A stretch of 64,000 bases of DNA from Selenia dentaria (taxonomy: Eukaryota; Arthropoda; Insecta; Lepidoptera; Geometridae), in contig OU862885.1 of NCBI GenBank assembly GCA_917880725.1, positions 15,062,119 through 15,126,118 on the forward strand, given 5' to 3'. Under the pieces are notes generated by a model that had not been told where the DNA came from, made no database searches, and saw only the letters and a list, made by a program, of their open reading frames with translations. Shown here in pieces: positions 54,093 to 64,000 of this stretch (the stretch's first letter is position 1; every line of letters starts with the position of its first letter). Both the position numbers and the translations under genes were made by a program.

Positions 54093-54670
54093 CACACATC
54101 CAAAAAGTTTGCGATCACTTTGAAAATCGAAATCTTTTTTGTTACGGTAGATTATACCTATTATGATTTGTTCGTCTTTTTAGTTGCTATTGATGGAATT
54201 GTCAGACCATTCCGAGTAAACCATGGACACTAATTAATACTGGTCGATGATAATTCGCCCGCCCATCGAGCTCAACGAGTCAACGCTGCTCTCCTAGAAT
54301 ACGATTTCACAAGGTTAGACTGGCCTGCCGGCTCGCCTGTCTCAAACCCAATAAAGTGCGCGTGGGATGCTCTTAAGCAAGCTGTTTGGAACCATGAGCT
54401 TAGTCAGTCAGAACGTCCTCAGACAGTGTCAGAGCTCATTACAGGGATCTCAGTACCGCTATTAGTTATTAGTAACCCTAAGAAATGCTGGATAACTTGA
54501 TTCTCAGCATGTCCAGGAGGATCACCGCATGTGTTTGAGCCAAGTTAGGAGTTATATTATATGAACACCCTTTTATGAATAAATTGTTGATTAAGTTCAA
54601 TTTAAAAAATAATATCTTATTAAAAATGATAGCTTAAGCTAGTGATCACAAACTTTTCGTTTGATGTGTG
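54093..54670 (+). mobile_element. Deleted Tc1/mariner-like element, copy 2
   Basis: Ends CACACATCCAAAAAGTTTGC and CAAACTTTTCGTTTGATGTGTG, with TA on the right (54671-54672). It carries the same transposase remnant as copy 1 (cgcccgccca-cgagctcaa, ctggcctgccggctcgcct, tgggatgctcttaagc) and the same junction (gttgctattgatg-aattgtcagac-attccga), i.e. the same N-terminal deletion. It is more diverged and has a small insertion around 54400-54480. Confidence 0.82.
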
Positions 54671-55484
54671 TATGTTGTGTCCGGATCTTCGGCTGTTCTC
54701 GCAGGTAAGACAGGTCGCATTTCTCAAACAATTTTCTTGAAATTTTGTGATCAGGTTCAATGTTAAGAAAATATATTTATGTGTTTATATAGTTTTCAGA
54801 AAATTTTCAAACTAAAATTAATTTCAAGGGTTTTTAGTGTCCTAAAATGAAACTAGATGGAGTTTGCAGTTTAAGGTGTGATGGATATTACGCGGTGGAT
54901 ATTTATTCAGTTTAAGTTACGCAAAGACGAAGCCTACAGCTCACAGAGCCACTAGTAATATTAGTAAGAATTAAGATAAATGTGGTAACAAAGGCAGCGT
55001 TTTCTCTAAAAAGCACCTATTCTATATATTATATATTTTATGTACATAGAAAGGTTCCTCTTAATCTTTTTTCTACCTCATCTATTAAATGATGACGTTT
55101 TTACACCTCTGGCAACACCTTTAGGTGTTTAAAGCCGTGTCGGTATTTTTGTAAGTATGTTGCCTCTTCCAGCAGAACCCTACAGCTTGTGATCGTAGGT
55201 GTCGATAGATCAAACACGATTCATACATGACAGATGATGCATGGACGTGCATGACCCCGGATTGACCATTATCATTTTTAGTTACCGTTCATTTATGGAC
55301 TCCTAGTAGCTAAGATGCTAAATATAATATGGTTGTATATATTAGAAATAGATATATTATATTATTCAGTTTAGTACTTTTAGTCATAATGTAATGTTAG
55401 ATGATATAGGTTTTCTTCCATGGTATTTTAGTGGCTTTATATATGTAACATTAAACGGCGCAAATATGCCAATCTAAAGAGGTT
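54671..55484. other. Intergenic, Helitron-like words
   Basis: gtaagacaggtcgcatttctcaaac...ttttcttgaaattttgtg and agacgaagcctacagc...cactag at about 54945 hint at a decayed Helitron; no gene. Confidence 0.4.
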
Positions 55485-55720
55485 ACATATATGTGCCATT
55501 TGAGGTAGAAACTTTGGGGCCGTGGTGTATAGGTGCATACGAAATATTCAGGGACTTAGCTAAACGTTTTGTTGAAGAGTCAAGCGACCAGAATACTAAC
55601 TCATTTTTTGCAAAAAATCTAGCATACTTATATTCAACGTTGAAATGCAGCCAGCGTACTGAGCATTTTTCTTTCAACAAATGGTTTAATACATTTATTT
55701 TTGTGTTTTGTCTTTAATCT
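55485..55720 (+). pseudogene. Non-LTR retrotransposon C-terminal fragment, copy 1
   Basis: The frame M-P-F-E-V-E-T-L-G-P-W...F-R-D-L-A-K-R-F-V-E-E-S matches 59340-59470 (M-P-F-G-V-E-T-L-G-P-W-G...F-R-D-L-A-K-R-L-F-E-A-S-G). V/E-T-x-G-P-W-G followed by the L-x-x-R-L...S-G-D segment is the recurrent C-terminus of a group of animal non-LTR RTs. Confidence 0.7.
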
Positions 55721-57092
55721 TTGCCCTTTGTGTTACTATATTATATTTATGAAATAAATGACTTTGTTTTACAATAGCAACATTGAAAAATGTCGTTCAA
55801 GTATTTTGTTCAAATATGCTACGATCTCTAAGACAAGGTTTATTTGAAATATTATAGCAATATTTTTAATATGTTATCATTATACCAGTAGTACCAGTTG
55901 CTTGTAGGTACTTTTGTATGTTAATTAATATGTACAACGTACCTACCTACCTACACAGTCTATATTTTTATGCTGTGGTACCTACGAGCAACTGTGGTAA
56001 TCCACAGAATGTTTTATGTTGAGTATTACTAGTTAATGAACTGTTTTGTAAGAACCCCAATAAAGATTATATTATTATAATGATTATAATTTAATTTACT
56101 TATTATTATATAATTACATATTTACTACGTCAAATGTTGCGTTTATAAAATACCATCCGTTTAATCATTTGAGTATGTAGTTTTTCCGTTCAAAGAGTAA
56201 ACTTAAATTATTGATAAATAGAAGTAAATGGTTCAGAGATAAATGTATTTACTGTTGTTAAATAAGGTTGTAAATAAATAAATATTAATAAATTTTTAAT
56301 TTAAAGCGATTTATTGATCACGCATTTTAAAGAAAGATACCTACATGTTGTATCTCTATACATGTTGTACACTATTTTAGAAATATTTAAATATTCAATG
56401 ATCATAACGAAGATATTGAAGATAAATTCCAGCAAAAGAGAACTTTCACGTCCCTAATATCCCTGGCTTTTACTGTAATTCTAAAAATAACTTAATTGTT
56501 TTAAGCTTTTTTTACATAAGCCTAATCGTTTTGTAGATTCAAAAAATACAATAGGGAATATTTTTTAACTTTTCAAGTAACTCTCTATCTTTCTAAAGTG
56601 AATAAACAATAAACAAATATATTAAGAGTCCCGAAAACGGATTATCATAATGACATTTCTTTGTAACTGCAACTTTGGATATACTTACCATTACTATAGC
56701 TTCTTCTTTAATTATAAAGAGTATAACCCAAACCAGGTCTTTGTAGTCCTTTTTTGTTGCTTTTGCGTCCCTTACCTTAAAATATACACGAGTTCTGGCC
56801 TGTTTTTTGCCATTTTCAAGGATGATAGAAATTAACTTTTGCTCAATAATTTTTGACAAAGGTTAGTTAATATAGCATATCTTTGATGCTACTGGGCGGT
56901 CCCTTGCAAAAAAAAGCTGTTATGACGACTGGTGACAAGAGGAATCTATTGAATACACGCATTTCTTTTGGCTTGTAGTAGATTATATTGTTTTTGTTAT
57001 AATAAAACGGGATTAAAGTGAGACTTCTCGTTGTCGATATCACGATCGACAATTGTATAAGATTGGAATATAATTGGATAGAGATCCGCATG
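55721..57092. other. AT-rich intergenic DNA, nothing recognised
   Basis: No supported gene or repeat; short opposite frames at 56593-56859 look like chance. Confidence 0.45.
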
Positions 57093-57650
57093 GAGGACCT
57101 GGAGTGTAGGTATATGATTCCATGTGATTGTGGTGAAAGTGACATCGGCGATAGGAATGTGTCCAGAAGACTCTGAAAACGCATTCGAAGCACGAAGAAT
57201 GACACAAAAAGTTACGTTCTGGCGGAGCACGTCTTTACCACCAGGACTTCGCACTACATACGGTTTGATAAGACCTGGGTCTTGTGTGCCGAGAAAAGCT
57301 CTTCGTTCTCTCGAAAAAGTCGGTGTCCAAATTTCAAGCGTGATGGAGGATGGGCACTGTCACAAAGCTGGACGGAGTGGAAGTGGAAGAAATCAGTCCT
57401 GGCACAGTCAGTTTCGCATGTCAGACTGCTGGGGTCCCACCTCAAGGAAGCAGTGCCGGCAAGAGGTTACTTTGCTGACTGGATGACGCAACGTTCACCG
57501 CATCACAATCCACCACCGCACGTACCGACCTTCCGAGCACAACGGCTGCTGCGCGTACTACGAGGCAGGACGCAACGACGAGCGCACCGCACTCAAGATC
57601 CTGAAGAAGGCTTCCGGACGGAGCAGAAACACGCGTTGATCGTGATGTAG
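57093..57650 (+). pseudogene. Penelope-like element, GIY-YIG endonuclease and C-terminal tail remnant
   Basis: From about 57105 one plus frame, interrupted by a TGA at about 57175, reads Y-M-I-P-C-D-C-G-E-S-D-I-G (family: Y-x-I-P-C-x-C-G-x-x-Y-I-G-E-T). It continues L-A-E-H-V-F-T-T...F-D-K-T-W-V-L-C and N-F-K-R-D-G-G-W-A-L-S-Q-S-W, the usual order in the GIY-YIG domain that Penelope-like retroelements carry after RT. The Y of Y-I-G is replaced by D, so nuclease activity is lost. The last part is low-complexity R/H/P-rich and ends in L-K-K-A-S/S-R-N-T-R-type codons, with the hammerhead-like DNA motif at 57601-57640. No RT domain is found upstream. Confidence 0.75.
57601..57640 (+). ncRNA. Hammerhead-like motif at the end of the Penelope-like fragment
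   Basis: CTGAAGA at 57601-57607, one extra A, an imperfect stem (GCTtCC / GGAGC, with a bulged T), then GAAA at 57626-57629 and cacgcgttgatc. Core order CUGANGA-stem II-GAAA-stem III fits a hammerhead ribozyme, but stem III is very short and the cleavage triplet is degraded. Homologous to the motif at 63099-63132. Confidence 0.4.
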
Positions 57651-57673
57651 ATAACACGTAAGTCTCACGTTCA

Positions 57674-58022
57674 TCATCATCATCTCAGCCGTAGGACGTC
57701 CACTGCTGAACATAGGCCTTCACCATAATTTTCCAAAAGGACCGGTTGGAAGCGGTCTGCATCCAACGTCGTCCTGCGAACTATACCAGGTCGTCTGTCC
57801 ACCGTATCGATGGACGACCTACGCTGCGCTTGCCGGTCCATGGTCTCCATTCCAGAACCTTCCGGCCCCATCGGCCATCTGTTCTGCGTGCTATGTGCCC
57901 TGCCCACTGCCACTTTAACTGGCTAATCTTCTGGGCTATGTCGGTGACAGTCTTTCTTTTACGGATCTCCTCACTTCTGATTCGATCACGTAGAGAAACC
58001 CGGAGCATAGCCCTGTCCATAG
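57674..58022 (-). pseudogene. RTE-type retrotransposon C-terminal fragment, copy 3
   Basis: Minus strand, from the (CAT)n-side tail at 57671 through Q-Q-W-T-S-Y-G, W-A-G-H-I-A-R-R-T-D-G-R-W to R-A-M-L-R-V-S-L-R-D-R. One stop/frameshift lies near 57785. Confidence 0.88.
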
Positions 58023-58312
58023 CTCACATTAATATACCGATTCATTATTACAAAAATTATAATGAACGGGAGTTTCAGTACCATGAGATTTGTATTTTTT
58101 TTTTATAATATCTAGACTGGCTTAAGATAAAAATCACTCTAAACAAAAGTGACAATTAATTGAAAATAAAAATGAATGGGCTGGCCAGCATGCGGGCACA
58201 GAATTCGCCCTATTTACACTATATATCTATGCATGCGGAGCAGTCTTTGCTTAAAGCGTTCGGTGACGATGACTCGAGGTCCTTGGTGTTTCCTCCCCCA
58301 AAAAGTTTGGAT
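58023..58312. other. Intergenic; contains the CACAGAATTC motif
   Basis: 58197-58218 repeats the word found at 6241 and (reverse) 31446. No gene. Confidence 0.4.
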
Positions 58313-58469
58313 GGTGGAGGTTTGTTACTCAATCATGCCAGAACAGCTGAACGGATTTGCATGAAATTTGGTATGAATAGATAGATGGCGCATTGGAATA
58401 ACACATAGGATACTTATCATCATCGTCATCATCCATCACCACATGGGTGAAACCATAGGCCGCAGCTAG
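58313..58469 (+). mobile_element. Helitron-like 3' part, H-type
   Basis: gaacagctgaacggatttgcatgaaatttgg...catcatcgtcatcatccatcaccacatgggtgaaaccataggccgcagCTAG before T. The 5' start is uncertain (about 58313 or earlier). Confidence 0.6.
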
Positions 58470-59095
58470 TATTCTTATAAATATTATTAGAACTTTAACA
58501 TAATAGTCGATGAATGCTTTACGAAGCGAACGATTGAGCAAATGGGTTGGCGACGCGACGGTCGGGCGACTGCGCGCGCGCACTCGAGGTGACTATGTCT
58601 CTATCTACTGTGAAGCTTAAACTTTATATGCCCCAATTTTTCTGGAAACCAAACATATATTTATTTAGAAAAATGGACGTTAAAATTAGACGTAAATGAA
58701 GGTGTTTCAATGTTACTGATTAATATTAAAAAAATACTTGAGCGAAATACAATAAAAATACATATATTAATATCTACACTAATTATCTTTATTTTTCATG
58801 TTACAGAATATTTTAAAGCATGCTACAGATGCTGGGAGATTGGCAATGGAAACGAGCCGGTCACACTACGAAAATCATGTCAAGAAAAGGAGGCAAGAGG
58901 TGGCCTATAGGTGGCCTATACTCGTACCAATATAACTATATAAGGTATTTGTTAATTAGTGCACAATATTGAACGGGGTAGCTTGGAATCGATAAGTGGT
59001 TATGAAAGTAAAAGTAAAAGAATGTTTATTAGTAATTAAAAATTAAATAAAATAATAATAATAATAACATTCTAATCTATAACCCCCATCATCCG
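58470..59095. other. Intergenic, with a GC-rich patch 58530-58595
   Basis: gcgacgcgacggtcgggcgactgcgcgcgcgcactcg is markedly GC-rich against the surroundings. No gene is recognised. A TAA-repeat run lies at 59045-59064, just before the next retroelement fragment. Confidence 0.4.
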
Positions 59096-59560
59096 TCGGG
59101 CATTTGTCAGTGCTGGAGTCCCGTCAGTTTTGGAACCGAACGGATTGATGCGGGATGACGGCAAGAGACCAGATGGGATGACTATCGTCCCGTGGAAGAT
59201 GGGACAGCCCCTGGTTTGGGATGCTACATGTGTGGACACACTGGCGCCGTCTCATCTCCCTGGGACGATTGATCGGGCTGGCGCTGCCGCGTCTAAAGCG
59301 GAAGACCTCAAACGTCATAAATATGTGTATTTAGACAGAATGTACATGTTTATGCCGTTTGGGGTCGAAACTTTAGGTCCATGGGGGCCGTCCGCTCTCA
59401 ACTTGTTTAGGGATCTGGCGAAACGTTTGTTTGAGGCGTCGGGTGACCGAAATGCTGGCGCCTATTTTGGGCAAAAACTTAGCATTGCCATACAGCGTGG
59501 CAATGCCGCCAGCGTTTTGGCCACTTTTCCCCCCACCATGGGGCTTATAGAAAAGAATGT
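59096..59560 (+). pseudogene. Non-LTR retrotransposon C-terminal fragment, copy 2
   Basis: Continuous frame from about 59098: R-R-A-F-V-S-A-G-V-P-S-V-L-E-P-N-G-L, D-D-G-K-R-P-D-G-M-T, W-D-A-T-C-V-D-T-L-A, S-H-L-P, then A-E-D-L-K-R-H-K-Y, V-E-T-L-G-P-W-G, and S-I-A-I-Q-R-G-N-A-A-S-V-L-A-T at the end. This is the complete post-RT C-terminal region of the lineage seen truncated at 55485-55720. GC content is much higher than the flanks, suggesting a fairly recent copy. Confidence 0.82.
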
Positions 59561-60282
59561 TATATATTTTTTTATTATTATGAACCCATATTCACCGCTC
59601 CACGGCCAAGAGCCATAGTACGACTGAACGTACGACTCGACGTACCGCTCTCACTTCGGTCGTTCCCTCATGACTGAGGATCGTGATCATCATGGCAGCA
59701 CTTTGGTTCTAACGAACTATCTCCATCGGCTCCGGTCTGTGGCCATCTCCACCGCGATGTAAAAGCGGGACGTTGGTGTTTCTTTAAGTTGGTCAGACCA
59801 CCTGGTCACCTGGCACGTACCGCTACATCACAGAATAGATACGTTGTACCTATTATGAGTGGGTAGGTATGTCTCGCTTAGTTACTGTTGTCTTTTCTGT
59901 GATGCAGCGGCGCCGTCTTGCGTTCAGTCGCGCAATGGTTATTAGCTGCGGAGCAAAGAACATGGGCTCATAATAATTATAAACATGTATTTTTTCTTTC
60001 ACTATAATCACCAGTTATCGATTCCAAAATACCCCATTCAATATTGTGCACTACAACTTAACCAAGACCGTAACGTAACAAAAAGGTGTATCAATATTGA
60101 AAAGTATGCATATGTGATATGTATCAGGATTCACATGGTGAACAATCAAAATTTCAATAGATTATAAAAATTTTCATACAAAGTAAAAAAAGTCCGGATT
60201 GTTTTTGGACAGCCTAATTAAAAATGCCTCTATTCTTGGAGTTCGTTGGGGCCAATGTGCTATGCAAGCCCCATATTACCTG
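59561..60282. other. Intergenic, nothing recognised
   Basis: The first part (to about 59960) is moderately GC-rich and may be the retroelement 3' UTR. No gene. Confidence 0.4.
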
Positions 60283-60611
60283 TTCATTCGCCTCCATCTC
60301 TATATCCTGCATGCAACCTTTCCTCGCGGCACACCACAGCCCAGGCCCTACTTAGGCTTGCTTATTTGTTAACCTATTCTACGTTCTGGAGGACATTTTT
60401 GATTTAAGCTTTTCAGGGCTTGAGTATTAGAAAAACTATCGTATCATATCCTCATAACGCGGAATGTTTGCTACTTCCTGGGACGCAATAGTTAGGTCCC
60501 GATTGTTTATGCAAGCTTCTGCGTGTGTGGTTTTAGTATTACCATGATGATCCTTGGTATTACTACTTGCTTACACCTTTTTCTTACTACGAGTACGAGG
60601 CTGTATATACT
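60283..60611 (+). repeat. Dispersed repeat X, copy 2
   Basis: ctccatctctatatcctgcatgcaacc...ttctacgttctggagg...attagaaaaact...gggacgcaatagttaggtcc...gtgtgtggttttagtattac...gaggctgtatata; colinear with 38293-38575. Confidence 0.7.
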
Positions 60612-60939
60612 ACGATGAAAAGAGAGAACGCGATTAGCCTATCCACCATTGATCCGTCAATGAATACATTCAAGTAACATTATCGGATAGATGGACATAT
60701 CATACATATACATTTACGAGCGCAGTCTCAACTGCGTGGAGATGGTTAATGAGATAGAGCGACAATACAGAATATATTCAAATCCGTCAAACCGTTTCTG
60801 AGTTTTAGAGACACTAACCTACAGTAATTGTTTGAATAATAAAAAGAAGAAGATACATTTGAATATAGTAAGGTAATATGAAATTTTAAGAATTTTAATA
60901 TATGAAATTATTTTATAGTATATAACTACCAGCCTTAAT

Positions 60940-61208
60940 ACCAGAAGATTAGCCAGTTAAAGTGGCAGTGGGCAAGGCACATAGCTCGCAGAACAGATGG
61001 CCGATGGGCCGGAAGGTTCTGAAGTGGAGACCACGGACCGGCAAGCGCAGCGTAGGTCGTCCACCGACAGGACAGACGACCTGATAAATTTCGCAGGACG
61101 ACGTTGAATGCAGGCCGCTTCCACCGCCGCGGTCCTTATGGAAAATTATGGGGGAGGCATATGTTCAGCAGTGGATGTCTTACGGCTGAGATGATGATGA
61201 TGATGATA
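60940..61208 (+). pseudogene. RTE-type retrotransposon C-terminal fragment, copy 4
   Basis: ccagaagattagccagttaaagtggcagtggg through ggaggcatatgttcagcagtggatgtc and the GATGATGATGATGAT tail. Small deletions break the frame (for example tgggccggaagg and ccgacaggacag). Confidence 0.87.
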
Positions 61209-61907
61209 TAACTACAGGAAATTTTTATTTATGTTTTTTGTTATCTACCCTATTATTATTCTGAGAGGTACATGATAATGTCAAGCGTTGCTAATTGTAA
61301 CTCGTATTGTTTATGTTGTTATAACTGATTTTATACTTCAGTTATGGAAGTCAGTTCGGAAGGACCATACTAACATTTATAGGTACATACTTAGTTTGGA
61401 AAATACCGTTAAACATCTCGGCGTAGGTACCAGTTTATTTTTCAAAAGTGGGAAACGTCGCGACATGTCGCGGTCGAGTGAATCGCTCGATAACCAATAT
61501 TCGATTACAGATCGTCGACCGATCCAACACCTCCGAGTACCAGCCCGATCCATCATGTGACAACATTTGGATGATGTTCAAACTTTTGGACCTACGAAAA
61601 AATGTTAATAAATGTTTAACGCCCATGGAAATCAACAGTATTGCTTTGAAATAAAGTTTGTCGATACCCGTAGCATGCTATATTTTTTTACTATAGTAAA
61701 GCTCCATCGGTGACATAGGTTTTTCCAATCATCATATTCTAGCTAGAATATTGGAAAAAAAATATCGACATCGTGTTCGTGGTAACTCACCTTGTCGAAT
61801 GCACTCACGTTTACCTGGCAACATATCAAATCATATAGTATGATATCATAAGTAAAGTGACGTACGGCACTGCGCCCGTAACCCTGAGACATTAAGTTGT
61901 AAAGTCT
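61209..61907. other. Intergenic, nothing recognised
   Basis: Two overlapping frames (61288-61560 plus, 61435-61635 minus) have no domain. cgtcgcgacatgtcgcgg near 61457 is a short inverted word. Confidence 0.4.
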
Positions 61908-62150
61908 CATCATCATCATCTCAGCCGTAGGACATCCACTGATGAACATACGCCATACACAAATTTCCAAAGGAAACGGTTGGAAGCGGCCTGCATCCAA
62001 AGTCGCCCTGCGACCTTTATCAGGTTGTCTGTCGGTGGACGACCTACGCTGCGCTTGCCGGGCCGTGGCCTTCACTCCAGAACCTTCGGTCTCCAACGGG
62101 CATCTGTTCTGCGTGCTATGTGCCCTACGCACTACCACTTTTTGACCCAT
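61908..62150 (-). pseudogene. RTE-type retrotransposon C-terminal fragment, copy 5
   Basis: Starts with the (CAT)n tail and ctcagccgtaggac; the body is diverged (deletions at the G-R-P-x-x-R-W region). It lies 700 bp from copy 4 in opposite orientation. Confidence 0.83.
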
Positions 62151-62949
62151 TTTCGAGGAATGGTTGGAGTATTATTTAAGTGGCGAAAACCGTCGCCGAA
62201 TCACCGTTTTTGTACAGATAACTCTCCCACGCACAACGCGCGGTCTGTTCCCGAGAATCGCTCCATAGTGACTGAATCCTAGCATATAAATGTTAAGTAG
62301 TCTATGGACTGAATTCCCAAGACACAGGCTATCGGTTGAGATAACCCCCGCGCCCCTCGGATTCGTTGCGTTCACGCAGTAATCTAAATAAATATAAAGT
62401 TTCTTTTGAGACACATTGTAGTACTTACTAAAAAGTTTGAGCGCCAGTGTGGTCGCGGGCGGTCGCGCGACTTGCTCGTCGCGGCTAATTATCACGACAC
62501 GACAATTATTCCGAATAATTAGGTGTCTGACACTGACACCGACGCACACCAACGGGCCCTATTTGTTCATAAGGCCCGTTTGATGGCGGTGACTAGTGGT
62601 TTTGAAGACCTTTTTAGTTAGTGGTTTGCAGCGAAAAGAAAATTCCTCAGTATGGTTTTCATACATTTTACTTAATTTTAAAGCTATACCTATACAGTTT
62701 TTATCAACCGAACGAGCGAGCTCAAGAAACTTGAGCGAATCGGTGGTTGTATGTTTGATGCATGTACCATAATTTTCGAAATTATAACCGGCTTCTTGTA
62801 AAGACTAAAATATATTGTAATGTTACACCAATATTTCAGACTCTAAAACCAAATATTACTCACTGACTCACTCATTCGCTACTAATAAGCCCTTATTGTT
62901 TGTAATTAAGCCAAACCACATAATTTGCCATTTAAAAAAGATATTAGAA
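62151..62949. other. Intergenic; CpG-richer patch 62440-62560
   Basis: No gene is supported. aacgggcc...ggcccgtt (about 62552-62581) forms an 8-bp stem with a 13-nt loop. Confidence 0.4.
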
Positions 62950-63279
62950 GAAAATATTTAGTGACGCTTCCGCTGAAATCCATGCTTATGGCCGAGTTGC
63001 GATGTGCACCTCACTCCCTCCCGCATAAACTGCACTCGTCGAGCGCTAGACCGACGTCGGTCTAGTCAATATACTAGTCGGAATCAGTCAACATCGTCCT
63101 GAGGATGCCTCGTGTAGAGGCGAAACACGTGTCGAATCGTTTTTGGTTGATTGAGTTGTTTTGTGTGTTGTTTATTCTGTATACTTCCTATTTGCAGTTT
63201 ATGCGGGAGGGAGGGAGGTGCACACCGCAACTCGGCCATAAGCATTGTTTTCAGCGGAAGCCTCACTAAATATATTTCT
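62950..63279. mobile_element. 330-bp foldback element with ribozyme-like loop
   Basis: Left arm 62950-63034 and right arm 63193-63279 are imperfect inverted repeats of about 85 bp (ttatggccgagttgcgatgtgcacc / ggtgcacaccgcaactcggccataa; ctccctcccgcataaactgca / tgcagtttatgcgggaggg). The 158-bp loop holds a perfect 20-bp palindrome (ctagaccgacgtcggtctag, 63046-63065) and the hammerhead-like motif. No target duplication was identified. It may be a Penelope-like terminal repeat pair or a MITE that took up such a motif. Confidence 0.8.
63083..63152 (+). ncRNA. Candidate type I hammerhead ribozyme motif
   Basis: CTGAGGA at 63099-63105, one extra T, stem II GCCTC/GAGGC (63107-63111 with 63117-63121, loop gtgta), GAAA at 63122-63125, then ACAC/GTGT ending GTC at 63130-63132, the expected cleavage triplet. 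Outer stem I is supplied by CAGTCAAC (63085-63092) and GTTGATTG (63146-63153), with an internal loop and the two core-proximal pairs C-G and T-A. Stem III ACACGTGT has no loop and is self-complementary, as in hammerheads thought to work as dimers. The extra T between core and stem II departs from the canonical core, so activity is uncertain. Confidence 0.45.
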
Positions 63280-63399
63280 ATACTTTTAATATCGTTTTTG
63301 ATAATATATTTCCGCAAAGTAACGCCTGAATCAATAAATTAAATTTACCATTTAAATATGGGCCAAACCATAAAAAAACATGACAGAGCTTGTGGCGGT

Positions 63400-63805
63400 T
63401 TTTTTATAATGTTTCATCAAAGTGACTCCCTCTCGCCTGATGAAAGAGAAGATGGAATCAAGAAGCGATGACCATTAGTGCAGCCGTAAGCTGCGCTATT
63501 CGCCACCCCTATGATGACCTGAGAGATGCTTTTTCACGCTCCGCTTGATAGATCCAGGGTCATAGCTGCCAAGGAAATACGTACGCCGGTAGAGCATTCC
63601 ACACTTTACTTACACGGCAGAGGTTGGAACTACCAAACTTTTTGGTTCATTGTAAAAAAAATTGAAAAGTATATGGATGCAATGCTAAGCCGGAACGAGT
63701 ATTTCGGGATCGCAATGTTGAGGAAGGAATAAGATTAAAGAGCTCTTCAAAAAATTCGCCATGAAATAAACGGTAGAAAACGCTCAGAGAAACTATAGTT
63801 CTACG
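63400..63805 (-). pseudogene. Non-LTR retrotransposon RT tail, copy 2
   Basis: Minus-strand counterpart of 20085-20790 without its internal insert: V-S-K-V-W-N-A-L-P-A-Y-V-F-P near 63570-63610 and the flanking agcgcagcttacggctgcactaatggtcatcgcttc segment. Frames are broken. Confidence 0.7.
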
Positions 63806-64000
63806 CATTTTATAATAACTTGATTAGTGGGTATTATATCATTAAAAACTAGGTGACACATTTTAATTACCTATGTCATAAGCATCAAAGAAATTCATAA
63901 AAGCACAGGTTACGAGACTTTCGGCGTTCATTTTCTTATCTTCATCATCTTCGGCGTTTTTGTCATTGTCCGAAAACCAAGTTTCATCTACCATCATCAT
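63806..64000. other. Window edge, nothing recognised
   Basis: AT-rich; ends with catcatcat, possibly the start of another RTE tail on the minus strand that continues outside. Confidence 0.35.

Noticed and set aside
57124..57486. 120-codon plus frame in the PLE region
   Set aside because: Out of frame with the recognisable GIY-YIG translation.
58197..58212. Vector contamination (GAATTCGCCCT resembles a cloning-vector edge)
   Set aside because: The match stops after a few bases and continues into genomic sequence also present at 6241.

Overview
This 64 kb window is nuclear DNA of an insect, almost certainly a moth or butterfly. It is AT-rich and intron-bearing, and it is packed with repeats typical of Lepidoptera: short non-autonomous Helitrons (A|TC...CTAG|T), tRNA-derived and 5S-derived SINEs, 3' stubs of RTE-type and other non-LTR retrotransposons, foldback elements and GGTA/TACC-rich simple sequence. 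I see no bacterial operons, CRISPR arrays or intact tRNA/rRNA genes. Species cannot be named from the sequence alone.

Genes are few. The best is a two-exon minus-strand gene (24445 to 21101) encoding a 1041-residue, almost cysteine-free protein with a hydrophobic N-terminus and a thrice-repeated W-I-x-x-x-L module; I do not recognise its family. Two short intronless plus-strand genes (28104-28430 and 33524-33772) end in a D/E-rich G-Y/F-F-x-K coiled-coil segment; the second also has the glycine-rich block of mitochondrial ATPase inhibitor IF1. All other long ORFs are transposon fragments or shadows.

Layout. 1.6-8.5 kb: a complete BEL/Pao-type LTR insertion (minus strand) with two 901-bp LTRs differing at one visible position, an ATTAA target duplication, and a wrecked interior. 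8.9-20.8 kb: mixed repeats, a 574-bp deleted Tc1-like element with intact termini, a 5S-rRNA-derived SINE, several hairpins and a non-LTR tail. 21-24.5 kb: the large gene. 24.5-36.5 kb: repeats around the two IF1-like genes, a CpG-rich 354-bp TIR element, a pre-miRNA-like hairpin and a G4 run. 36.5-46.4 kb: a Merlin/ISXO2-like transposase tail, a non-LTR RT tail, and a dense Helitron zone with four or five head-to-tail copies at 42.75-44.5 kb. 46.4-64 kb: a decayed graveyard with a 50-bp perfect palindrome, a second deleted Tc1-like copy, RTE tails in both orientations, a Penelope-like GIY-YIG remnant, and a 330-bp foldback whose loop carries a hammerhead-ribozyme-like motif.

The elements inform one another. 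The 5S SINE shares its 3' tail with the RTE elements, suggesting LINE-driven mobilisation. The two Tc1-like copies share the same internal deletion, and the BEL element has young LTRs around dead coding sequence; both point to mobilisation in trans. The hammerhead-like motif recurs at the 3' end of the Penelope-like fragment. All statements are by eye; no alignment or database search was run.
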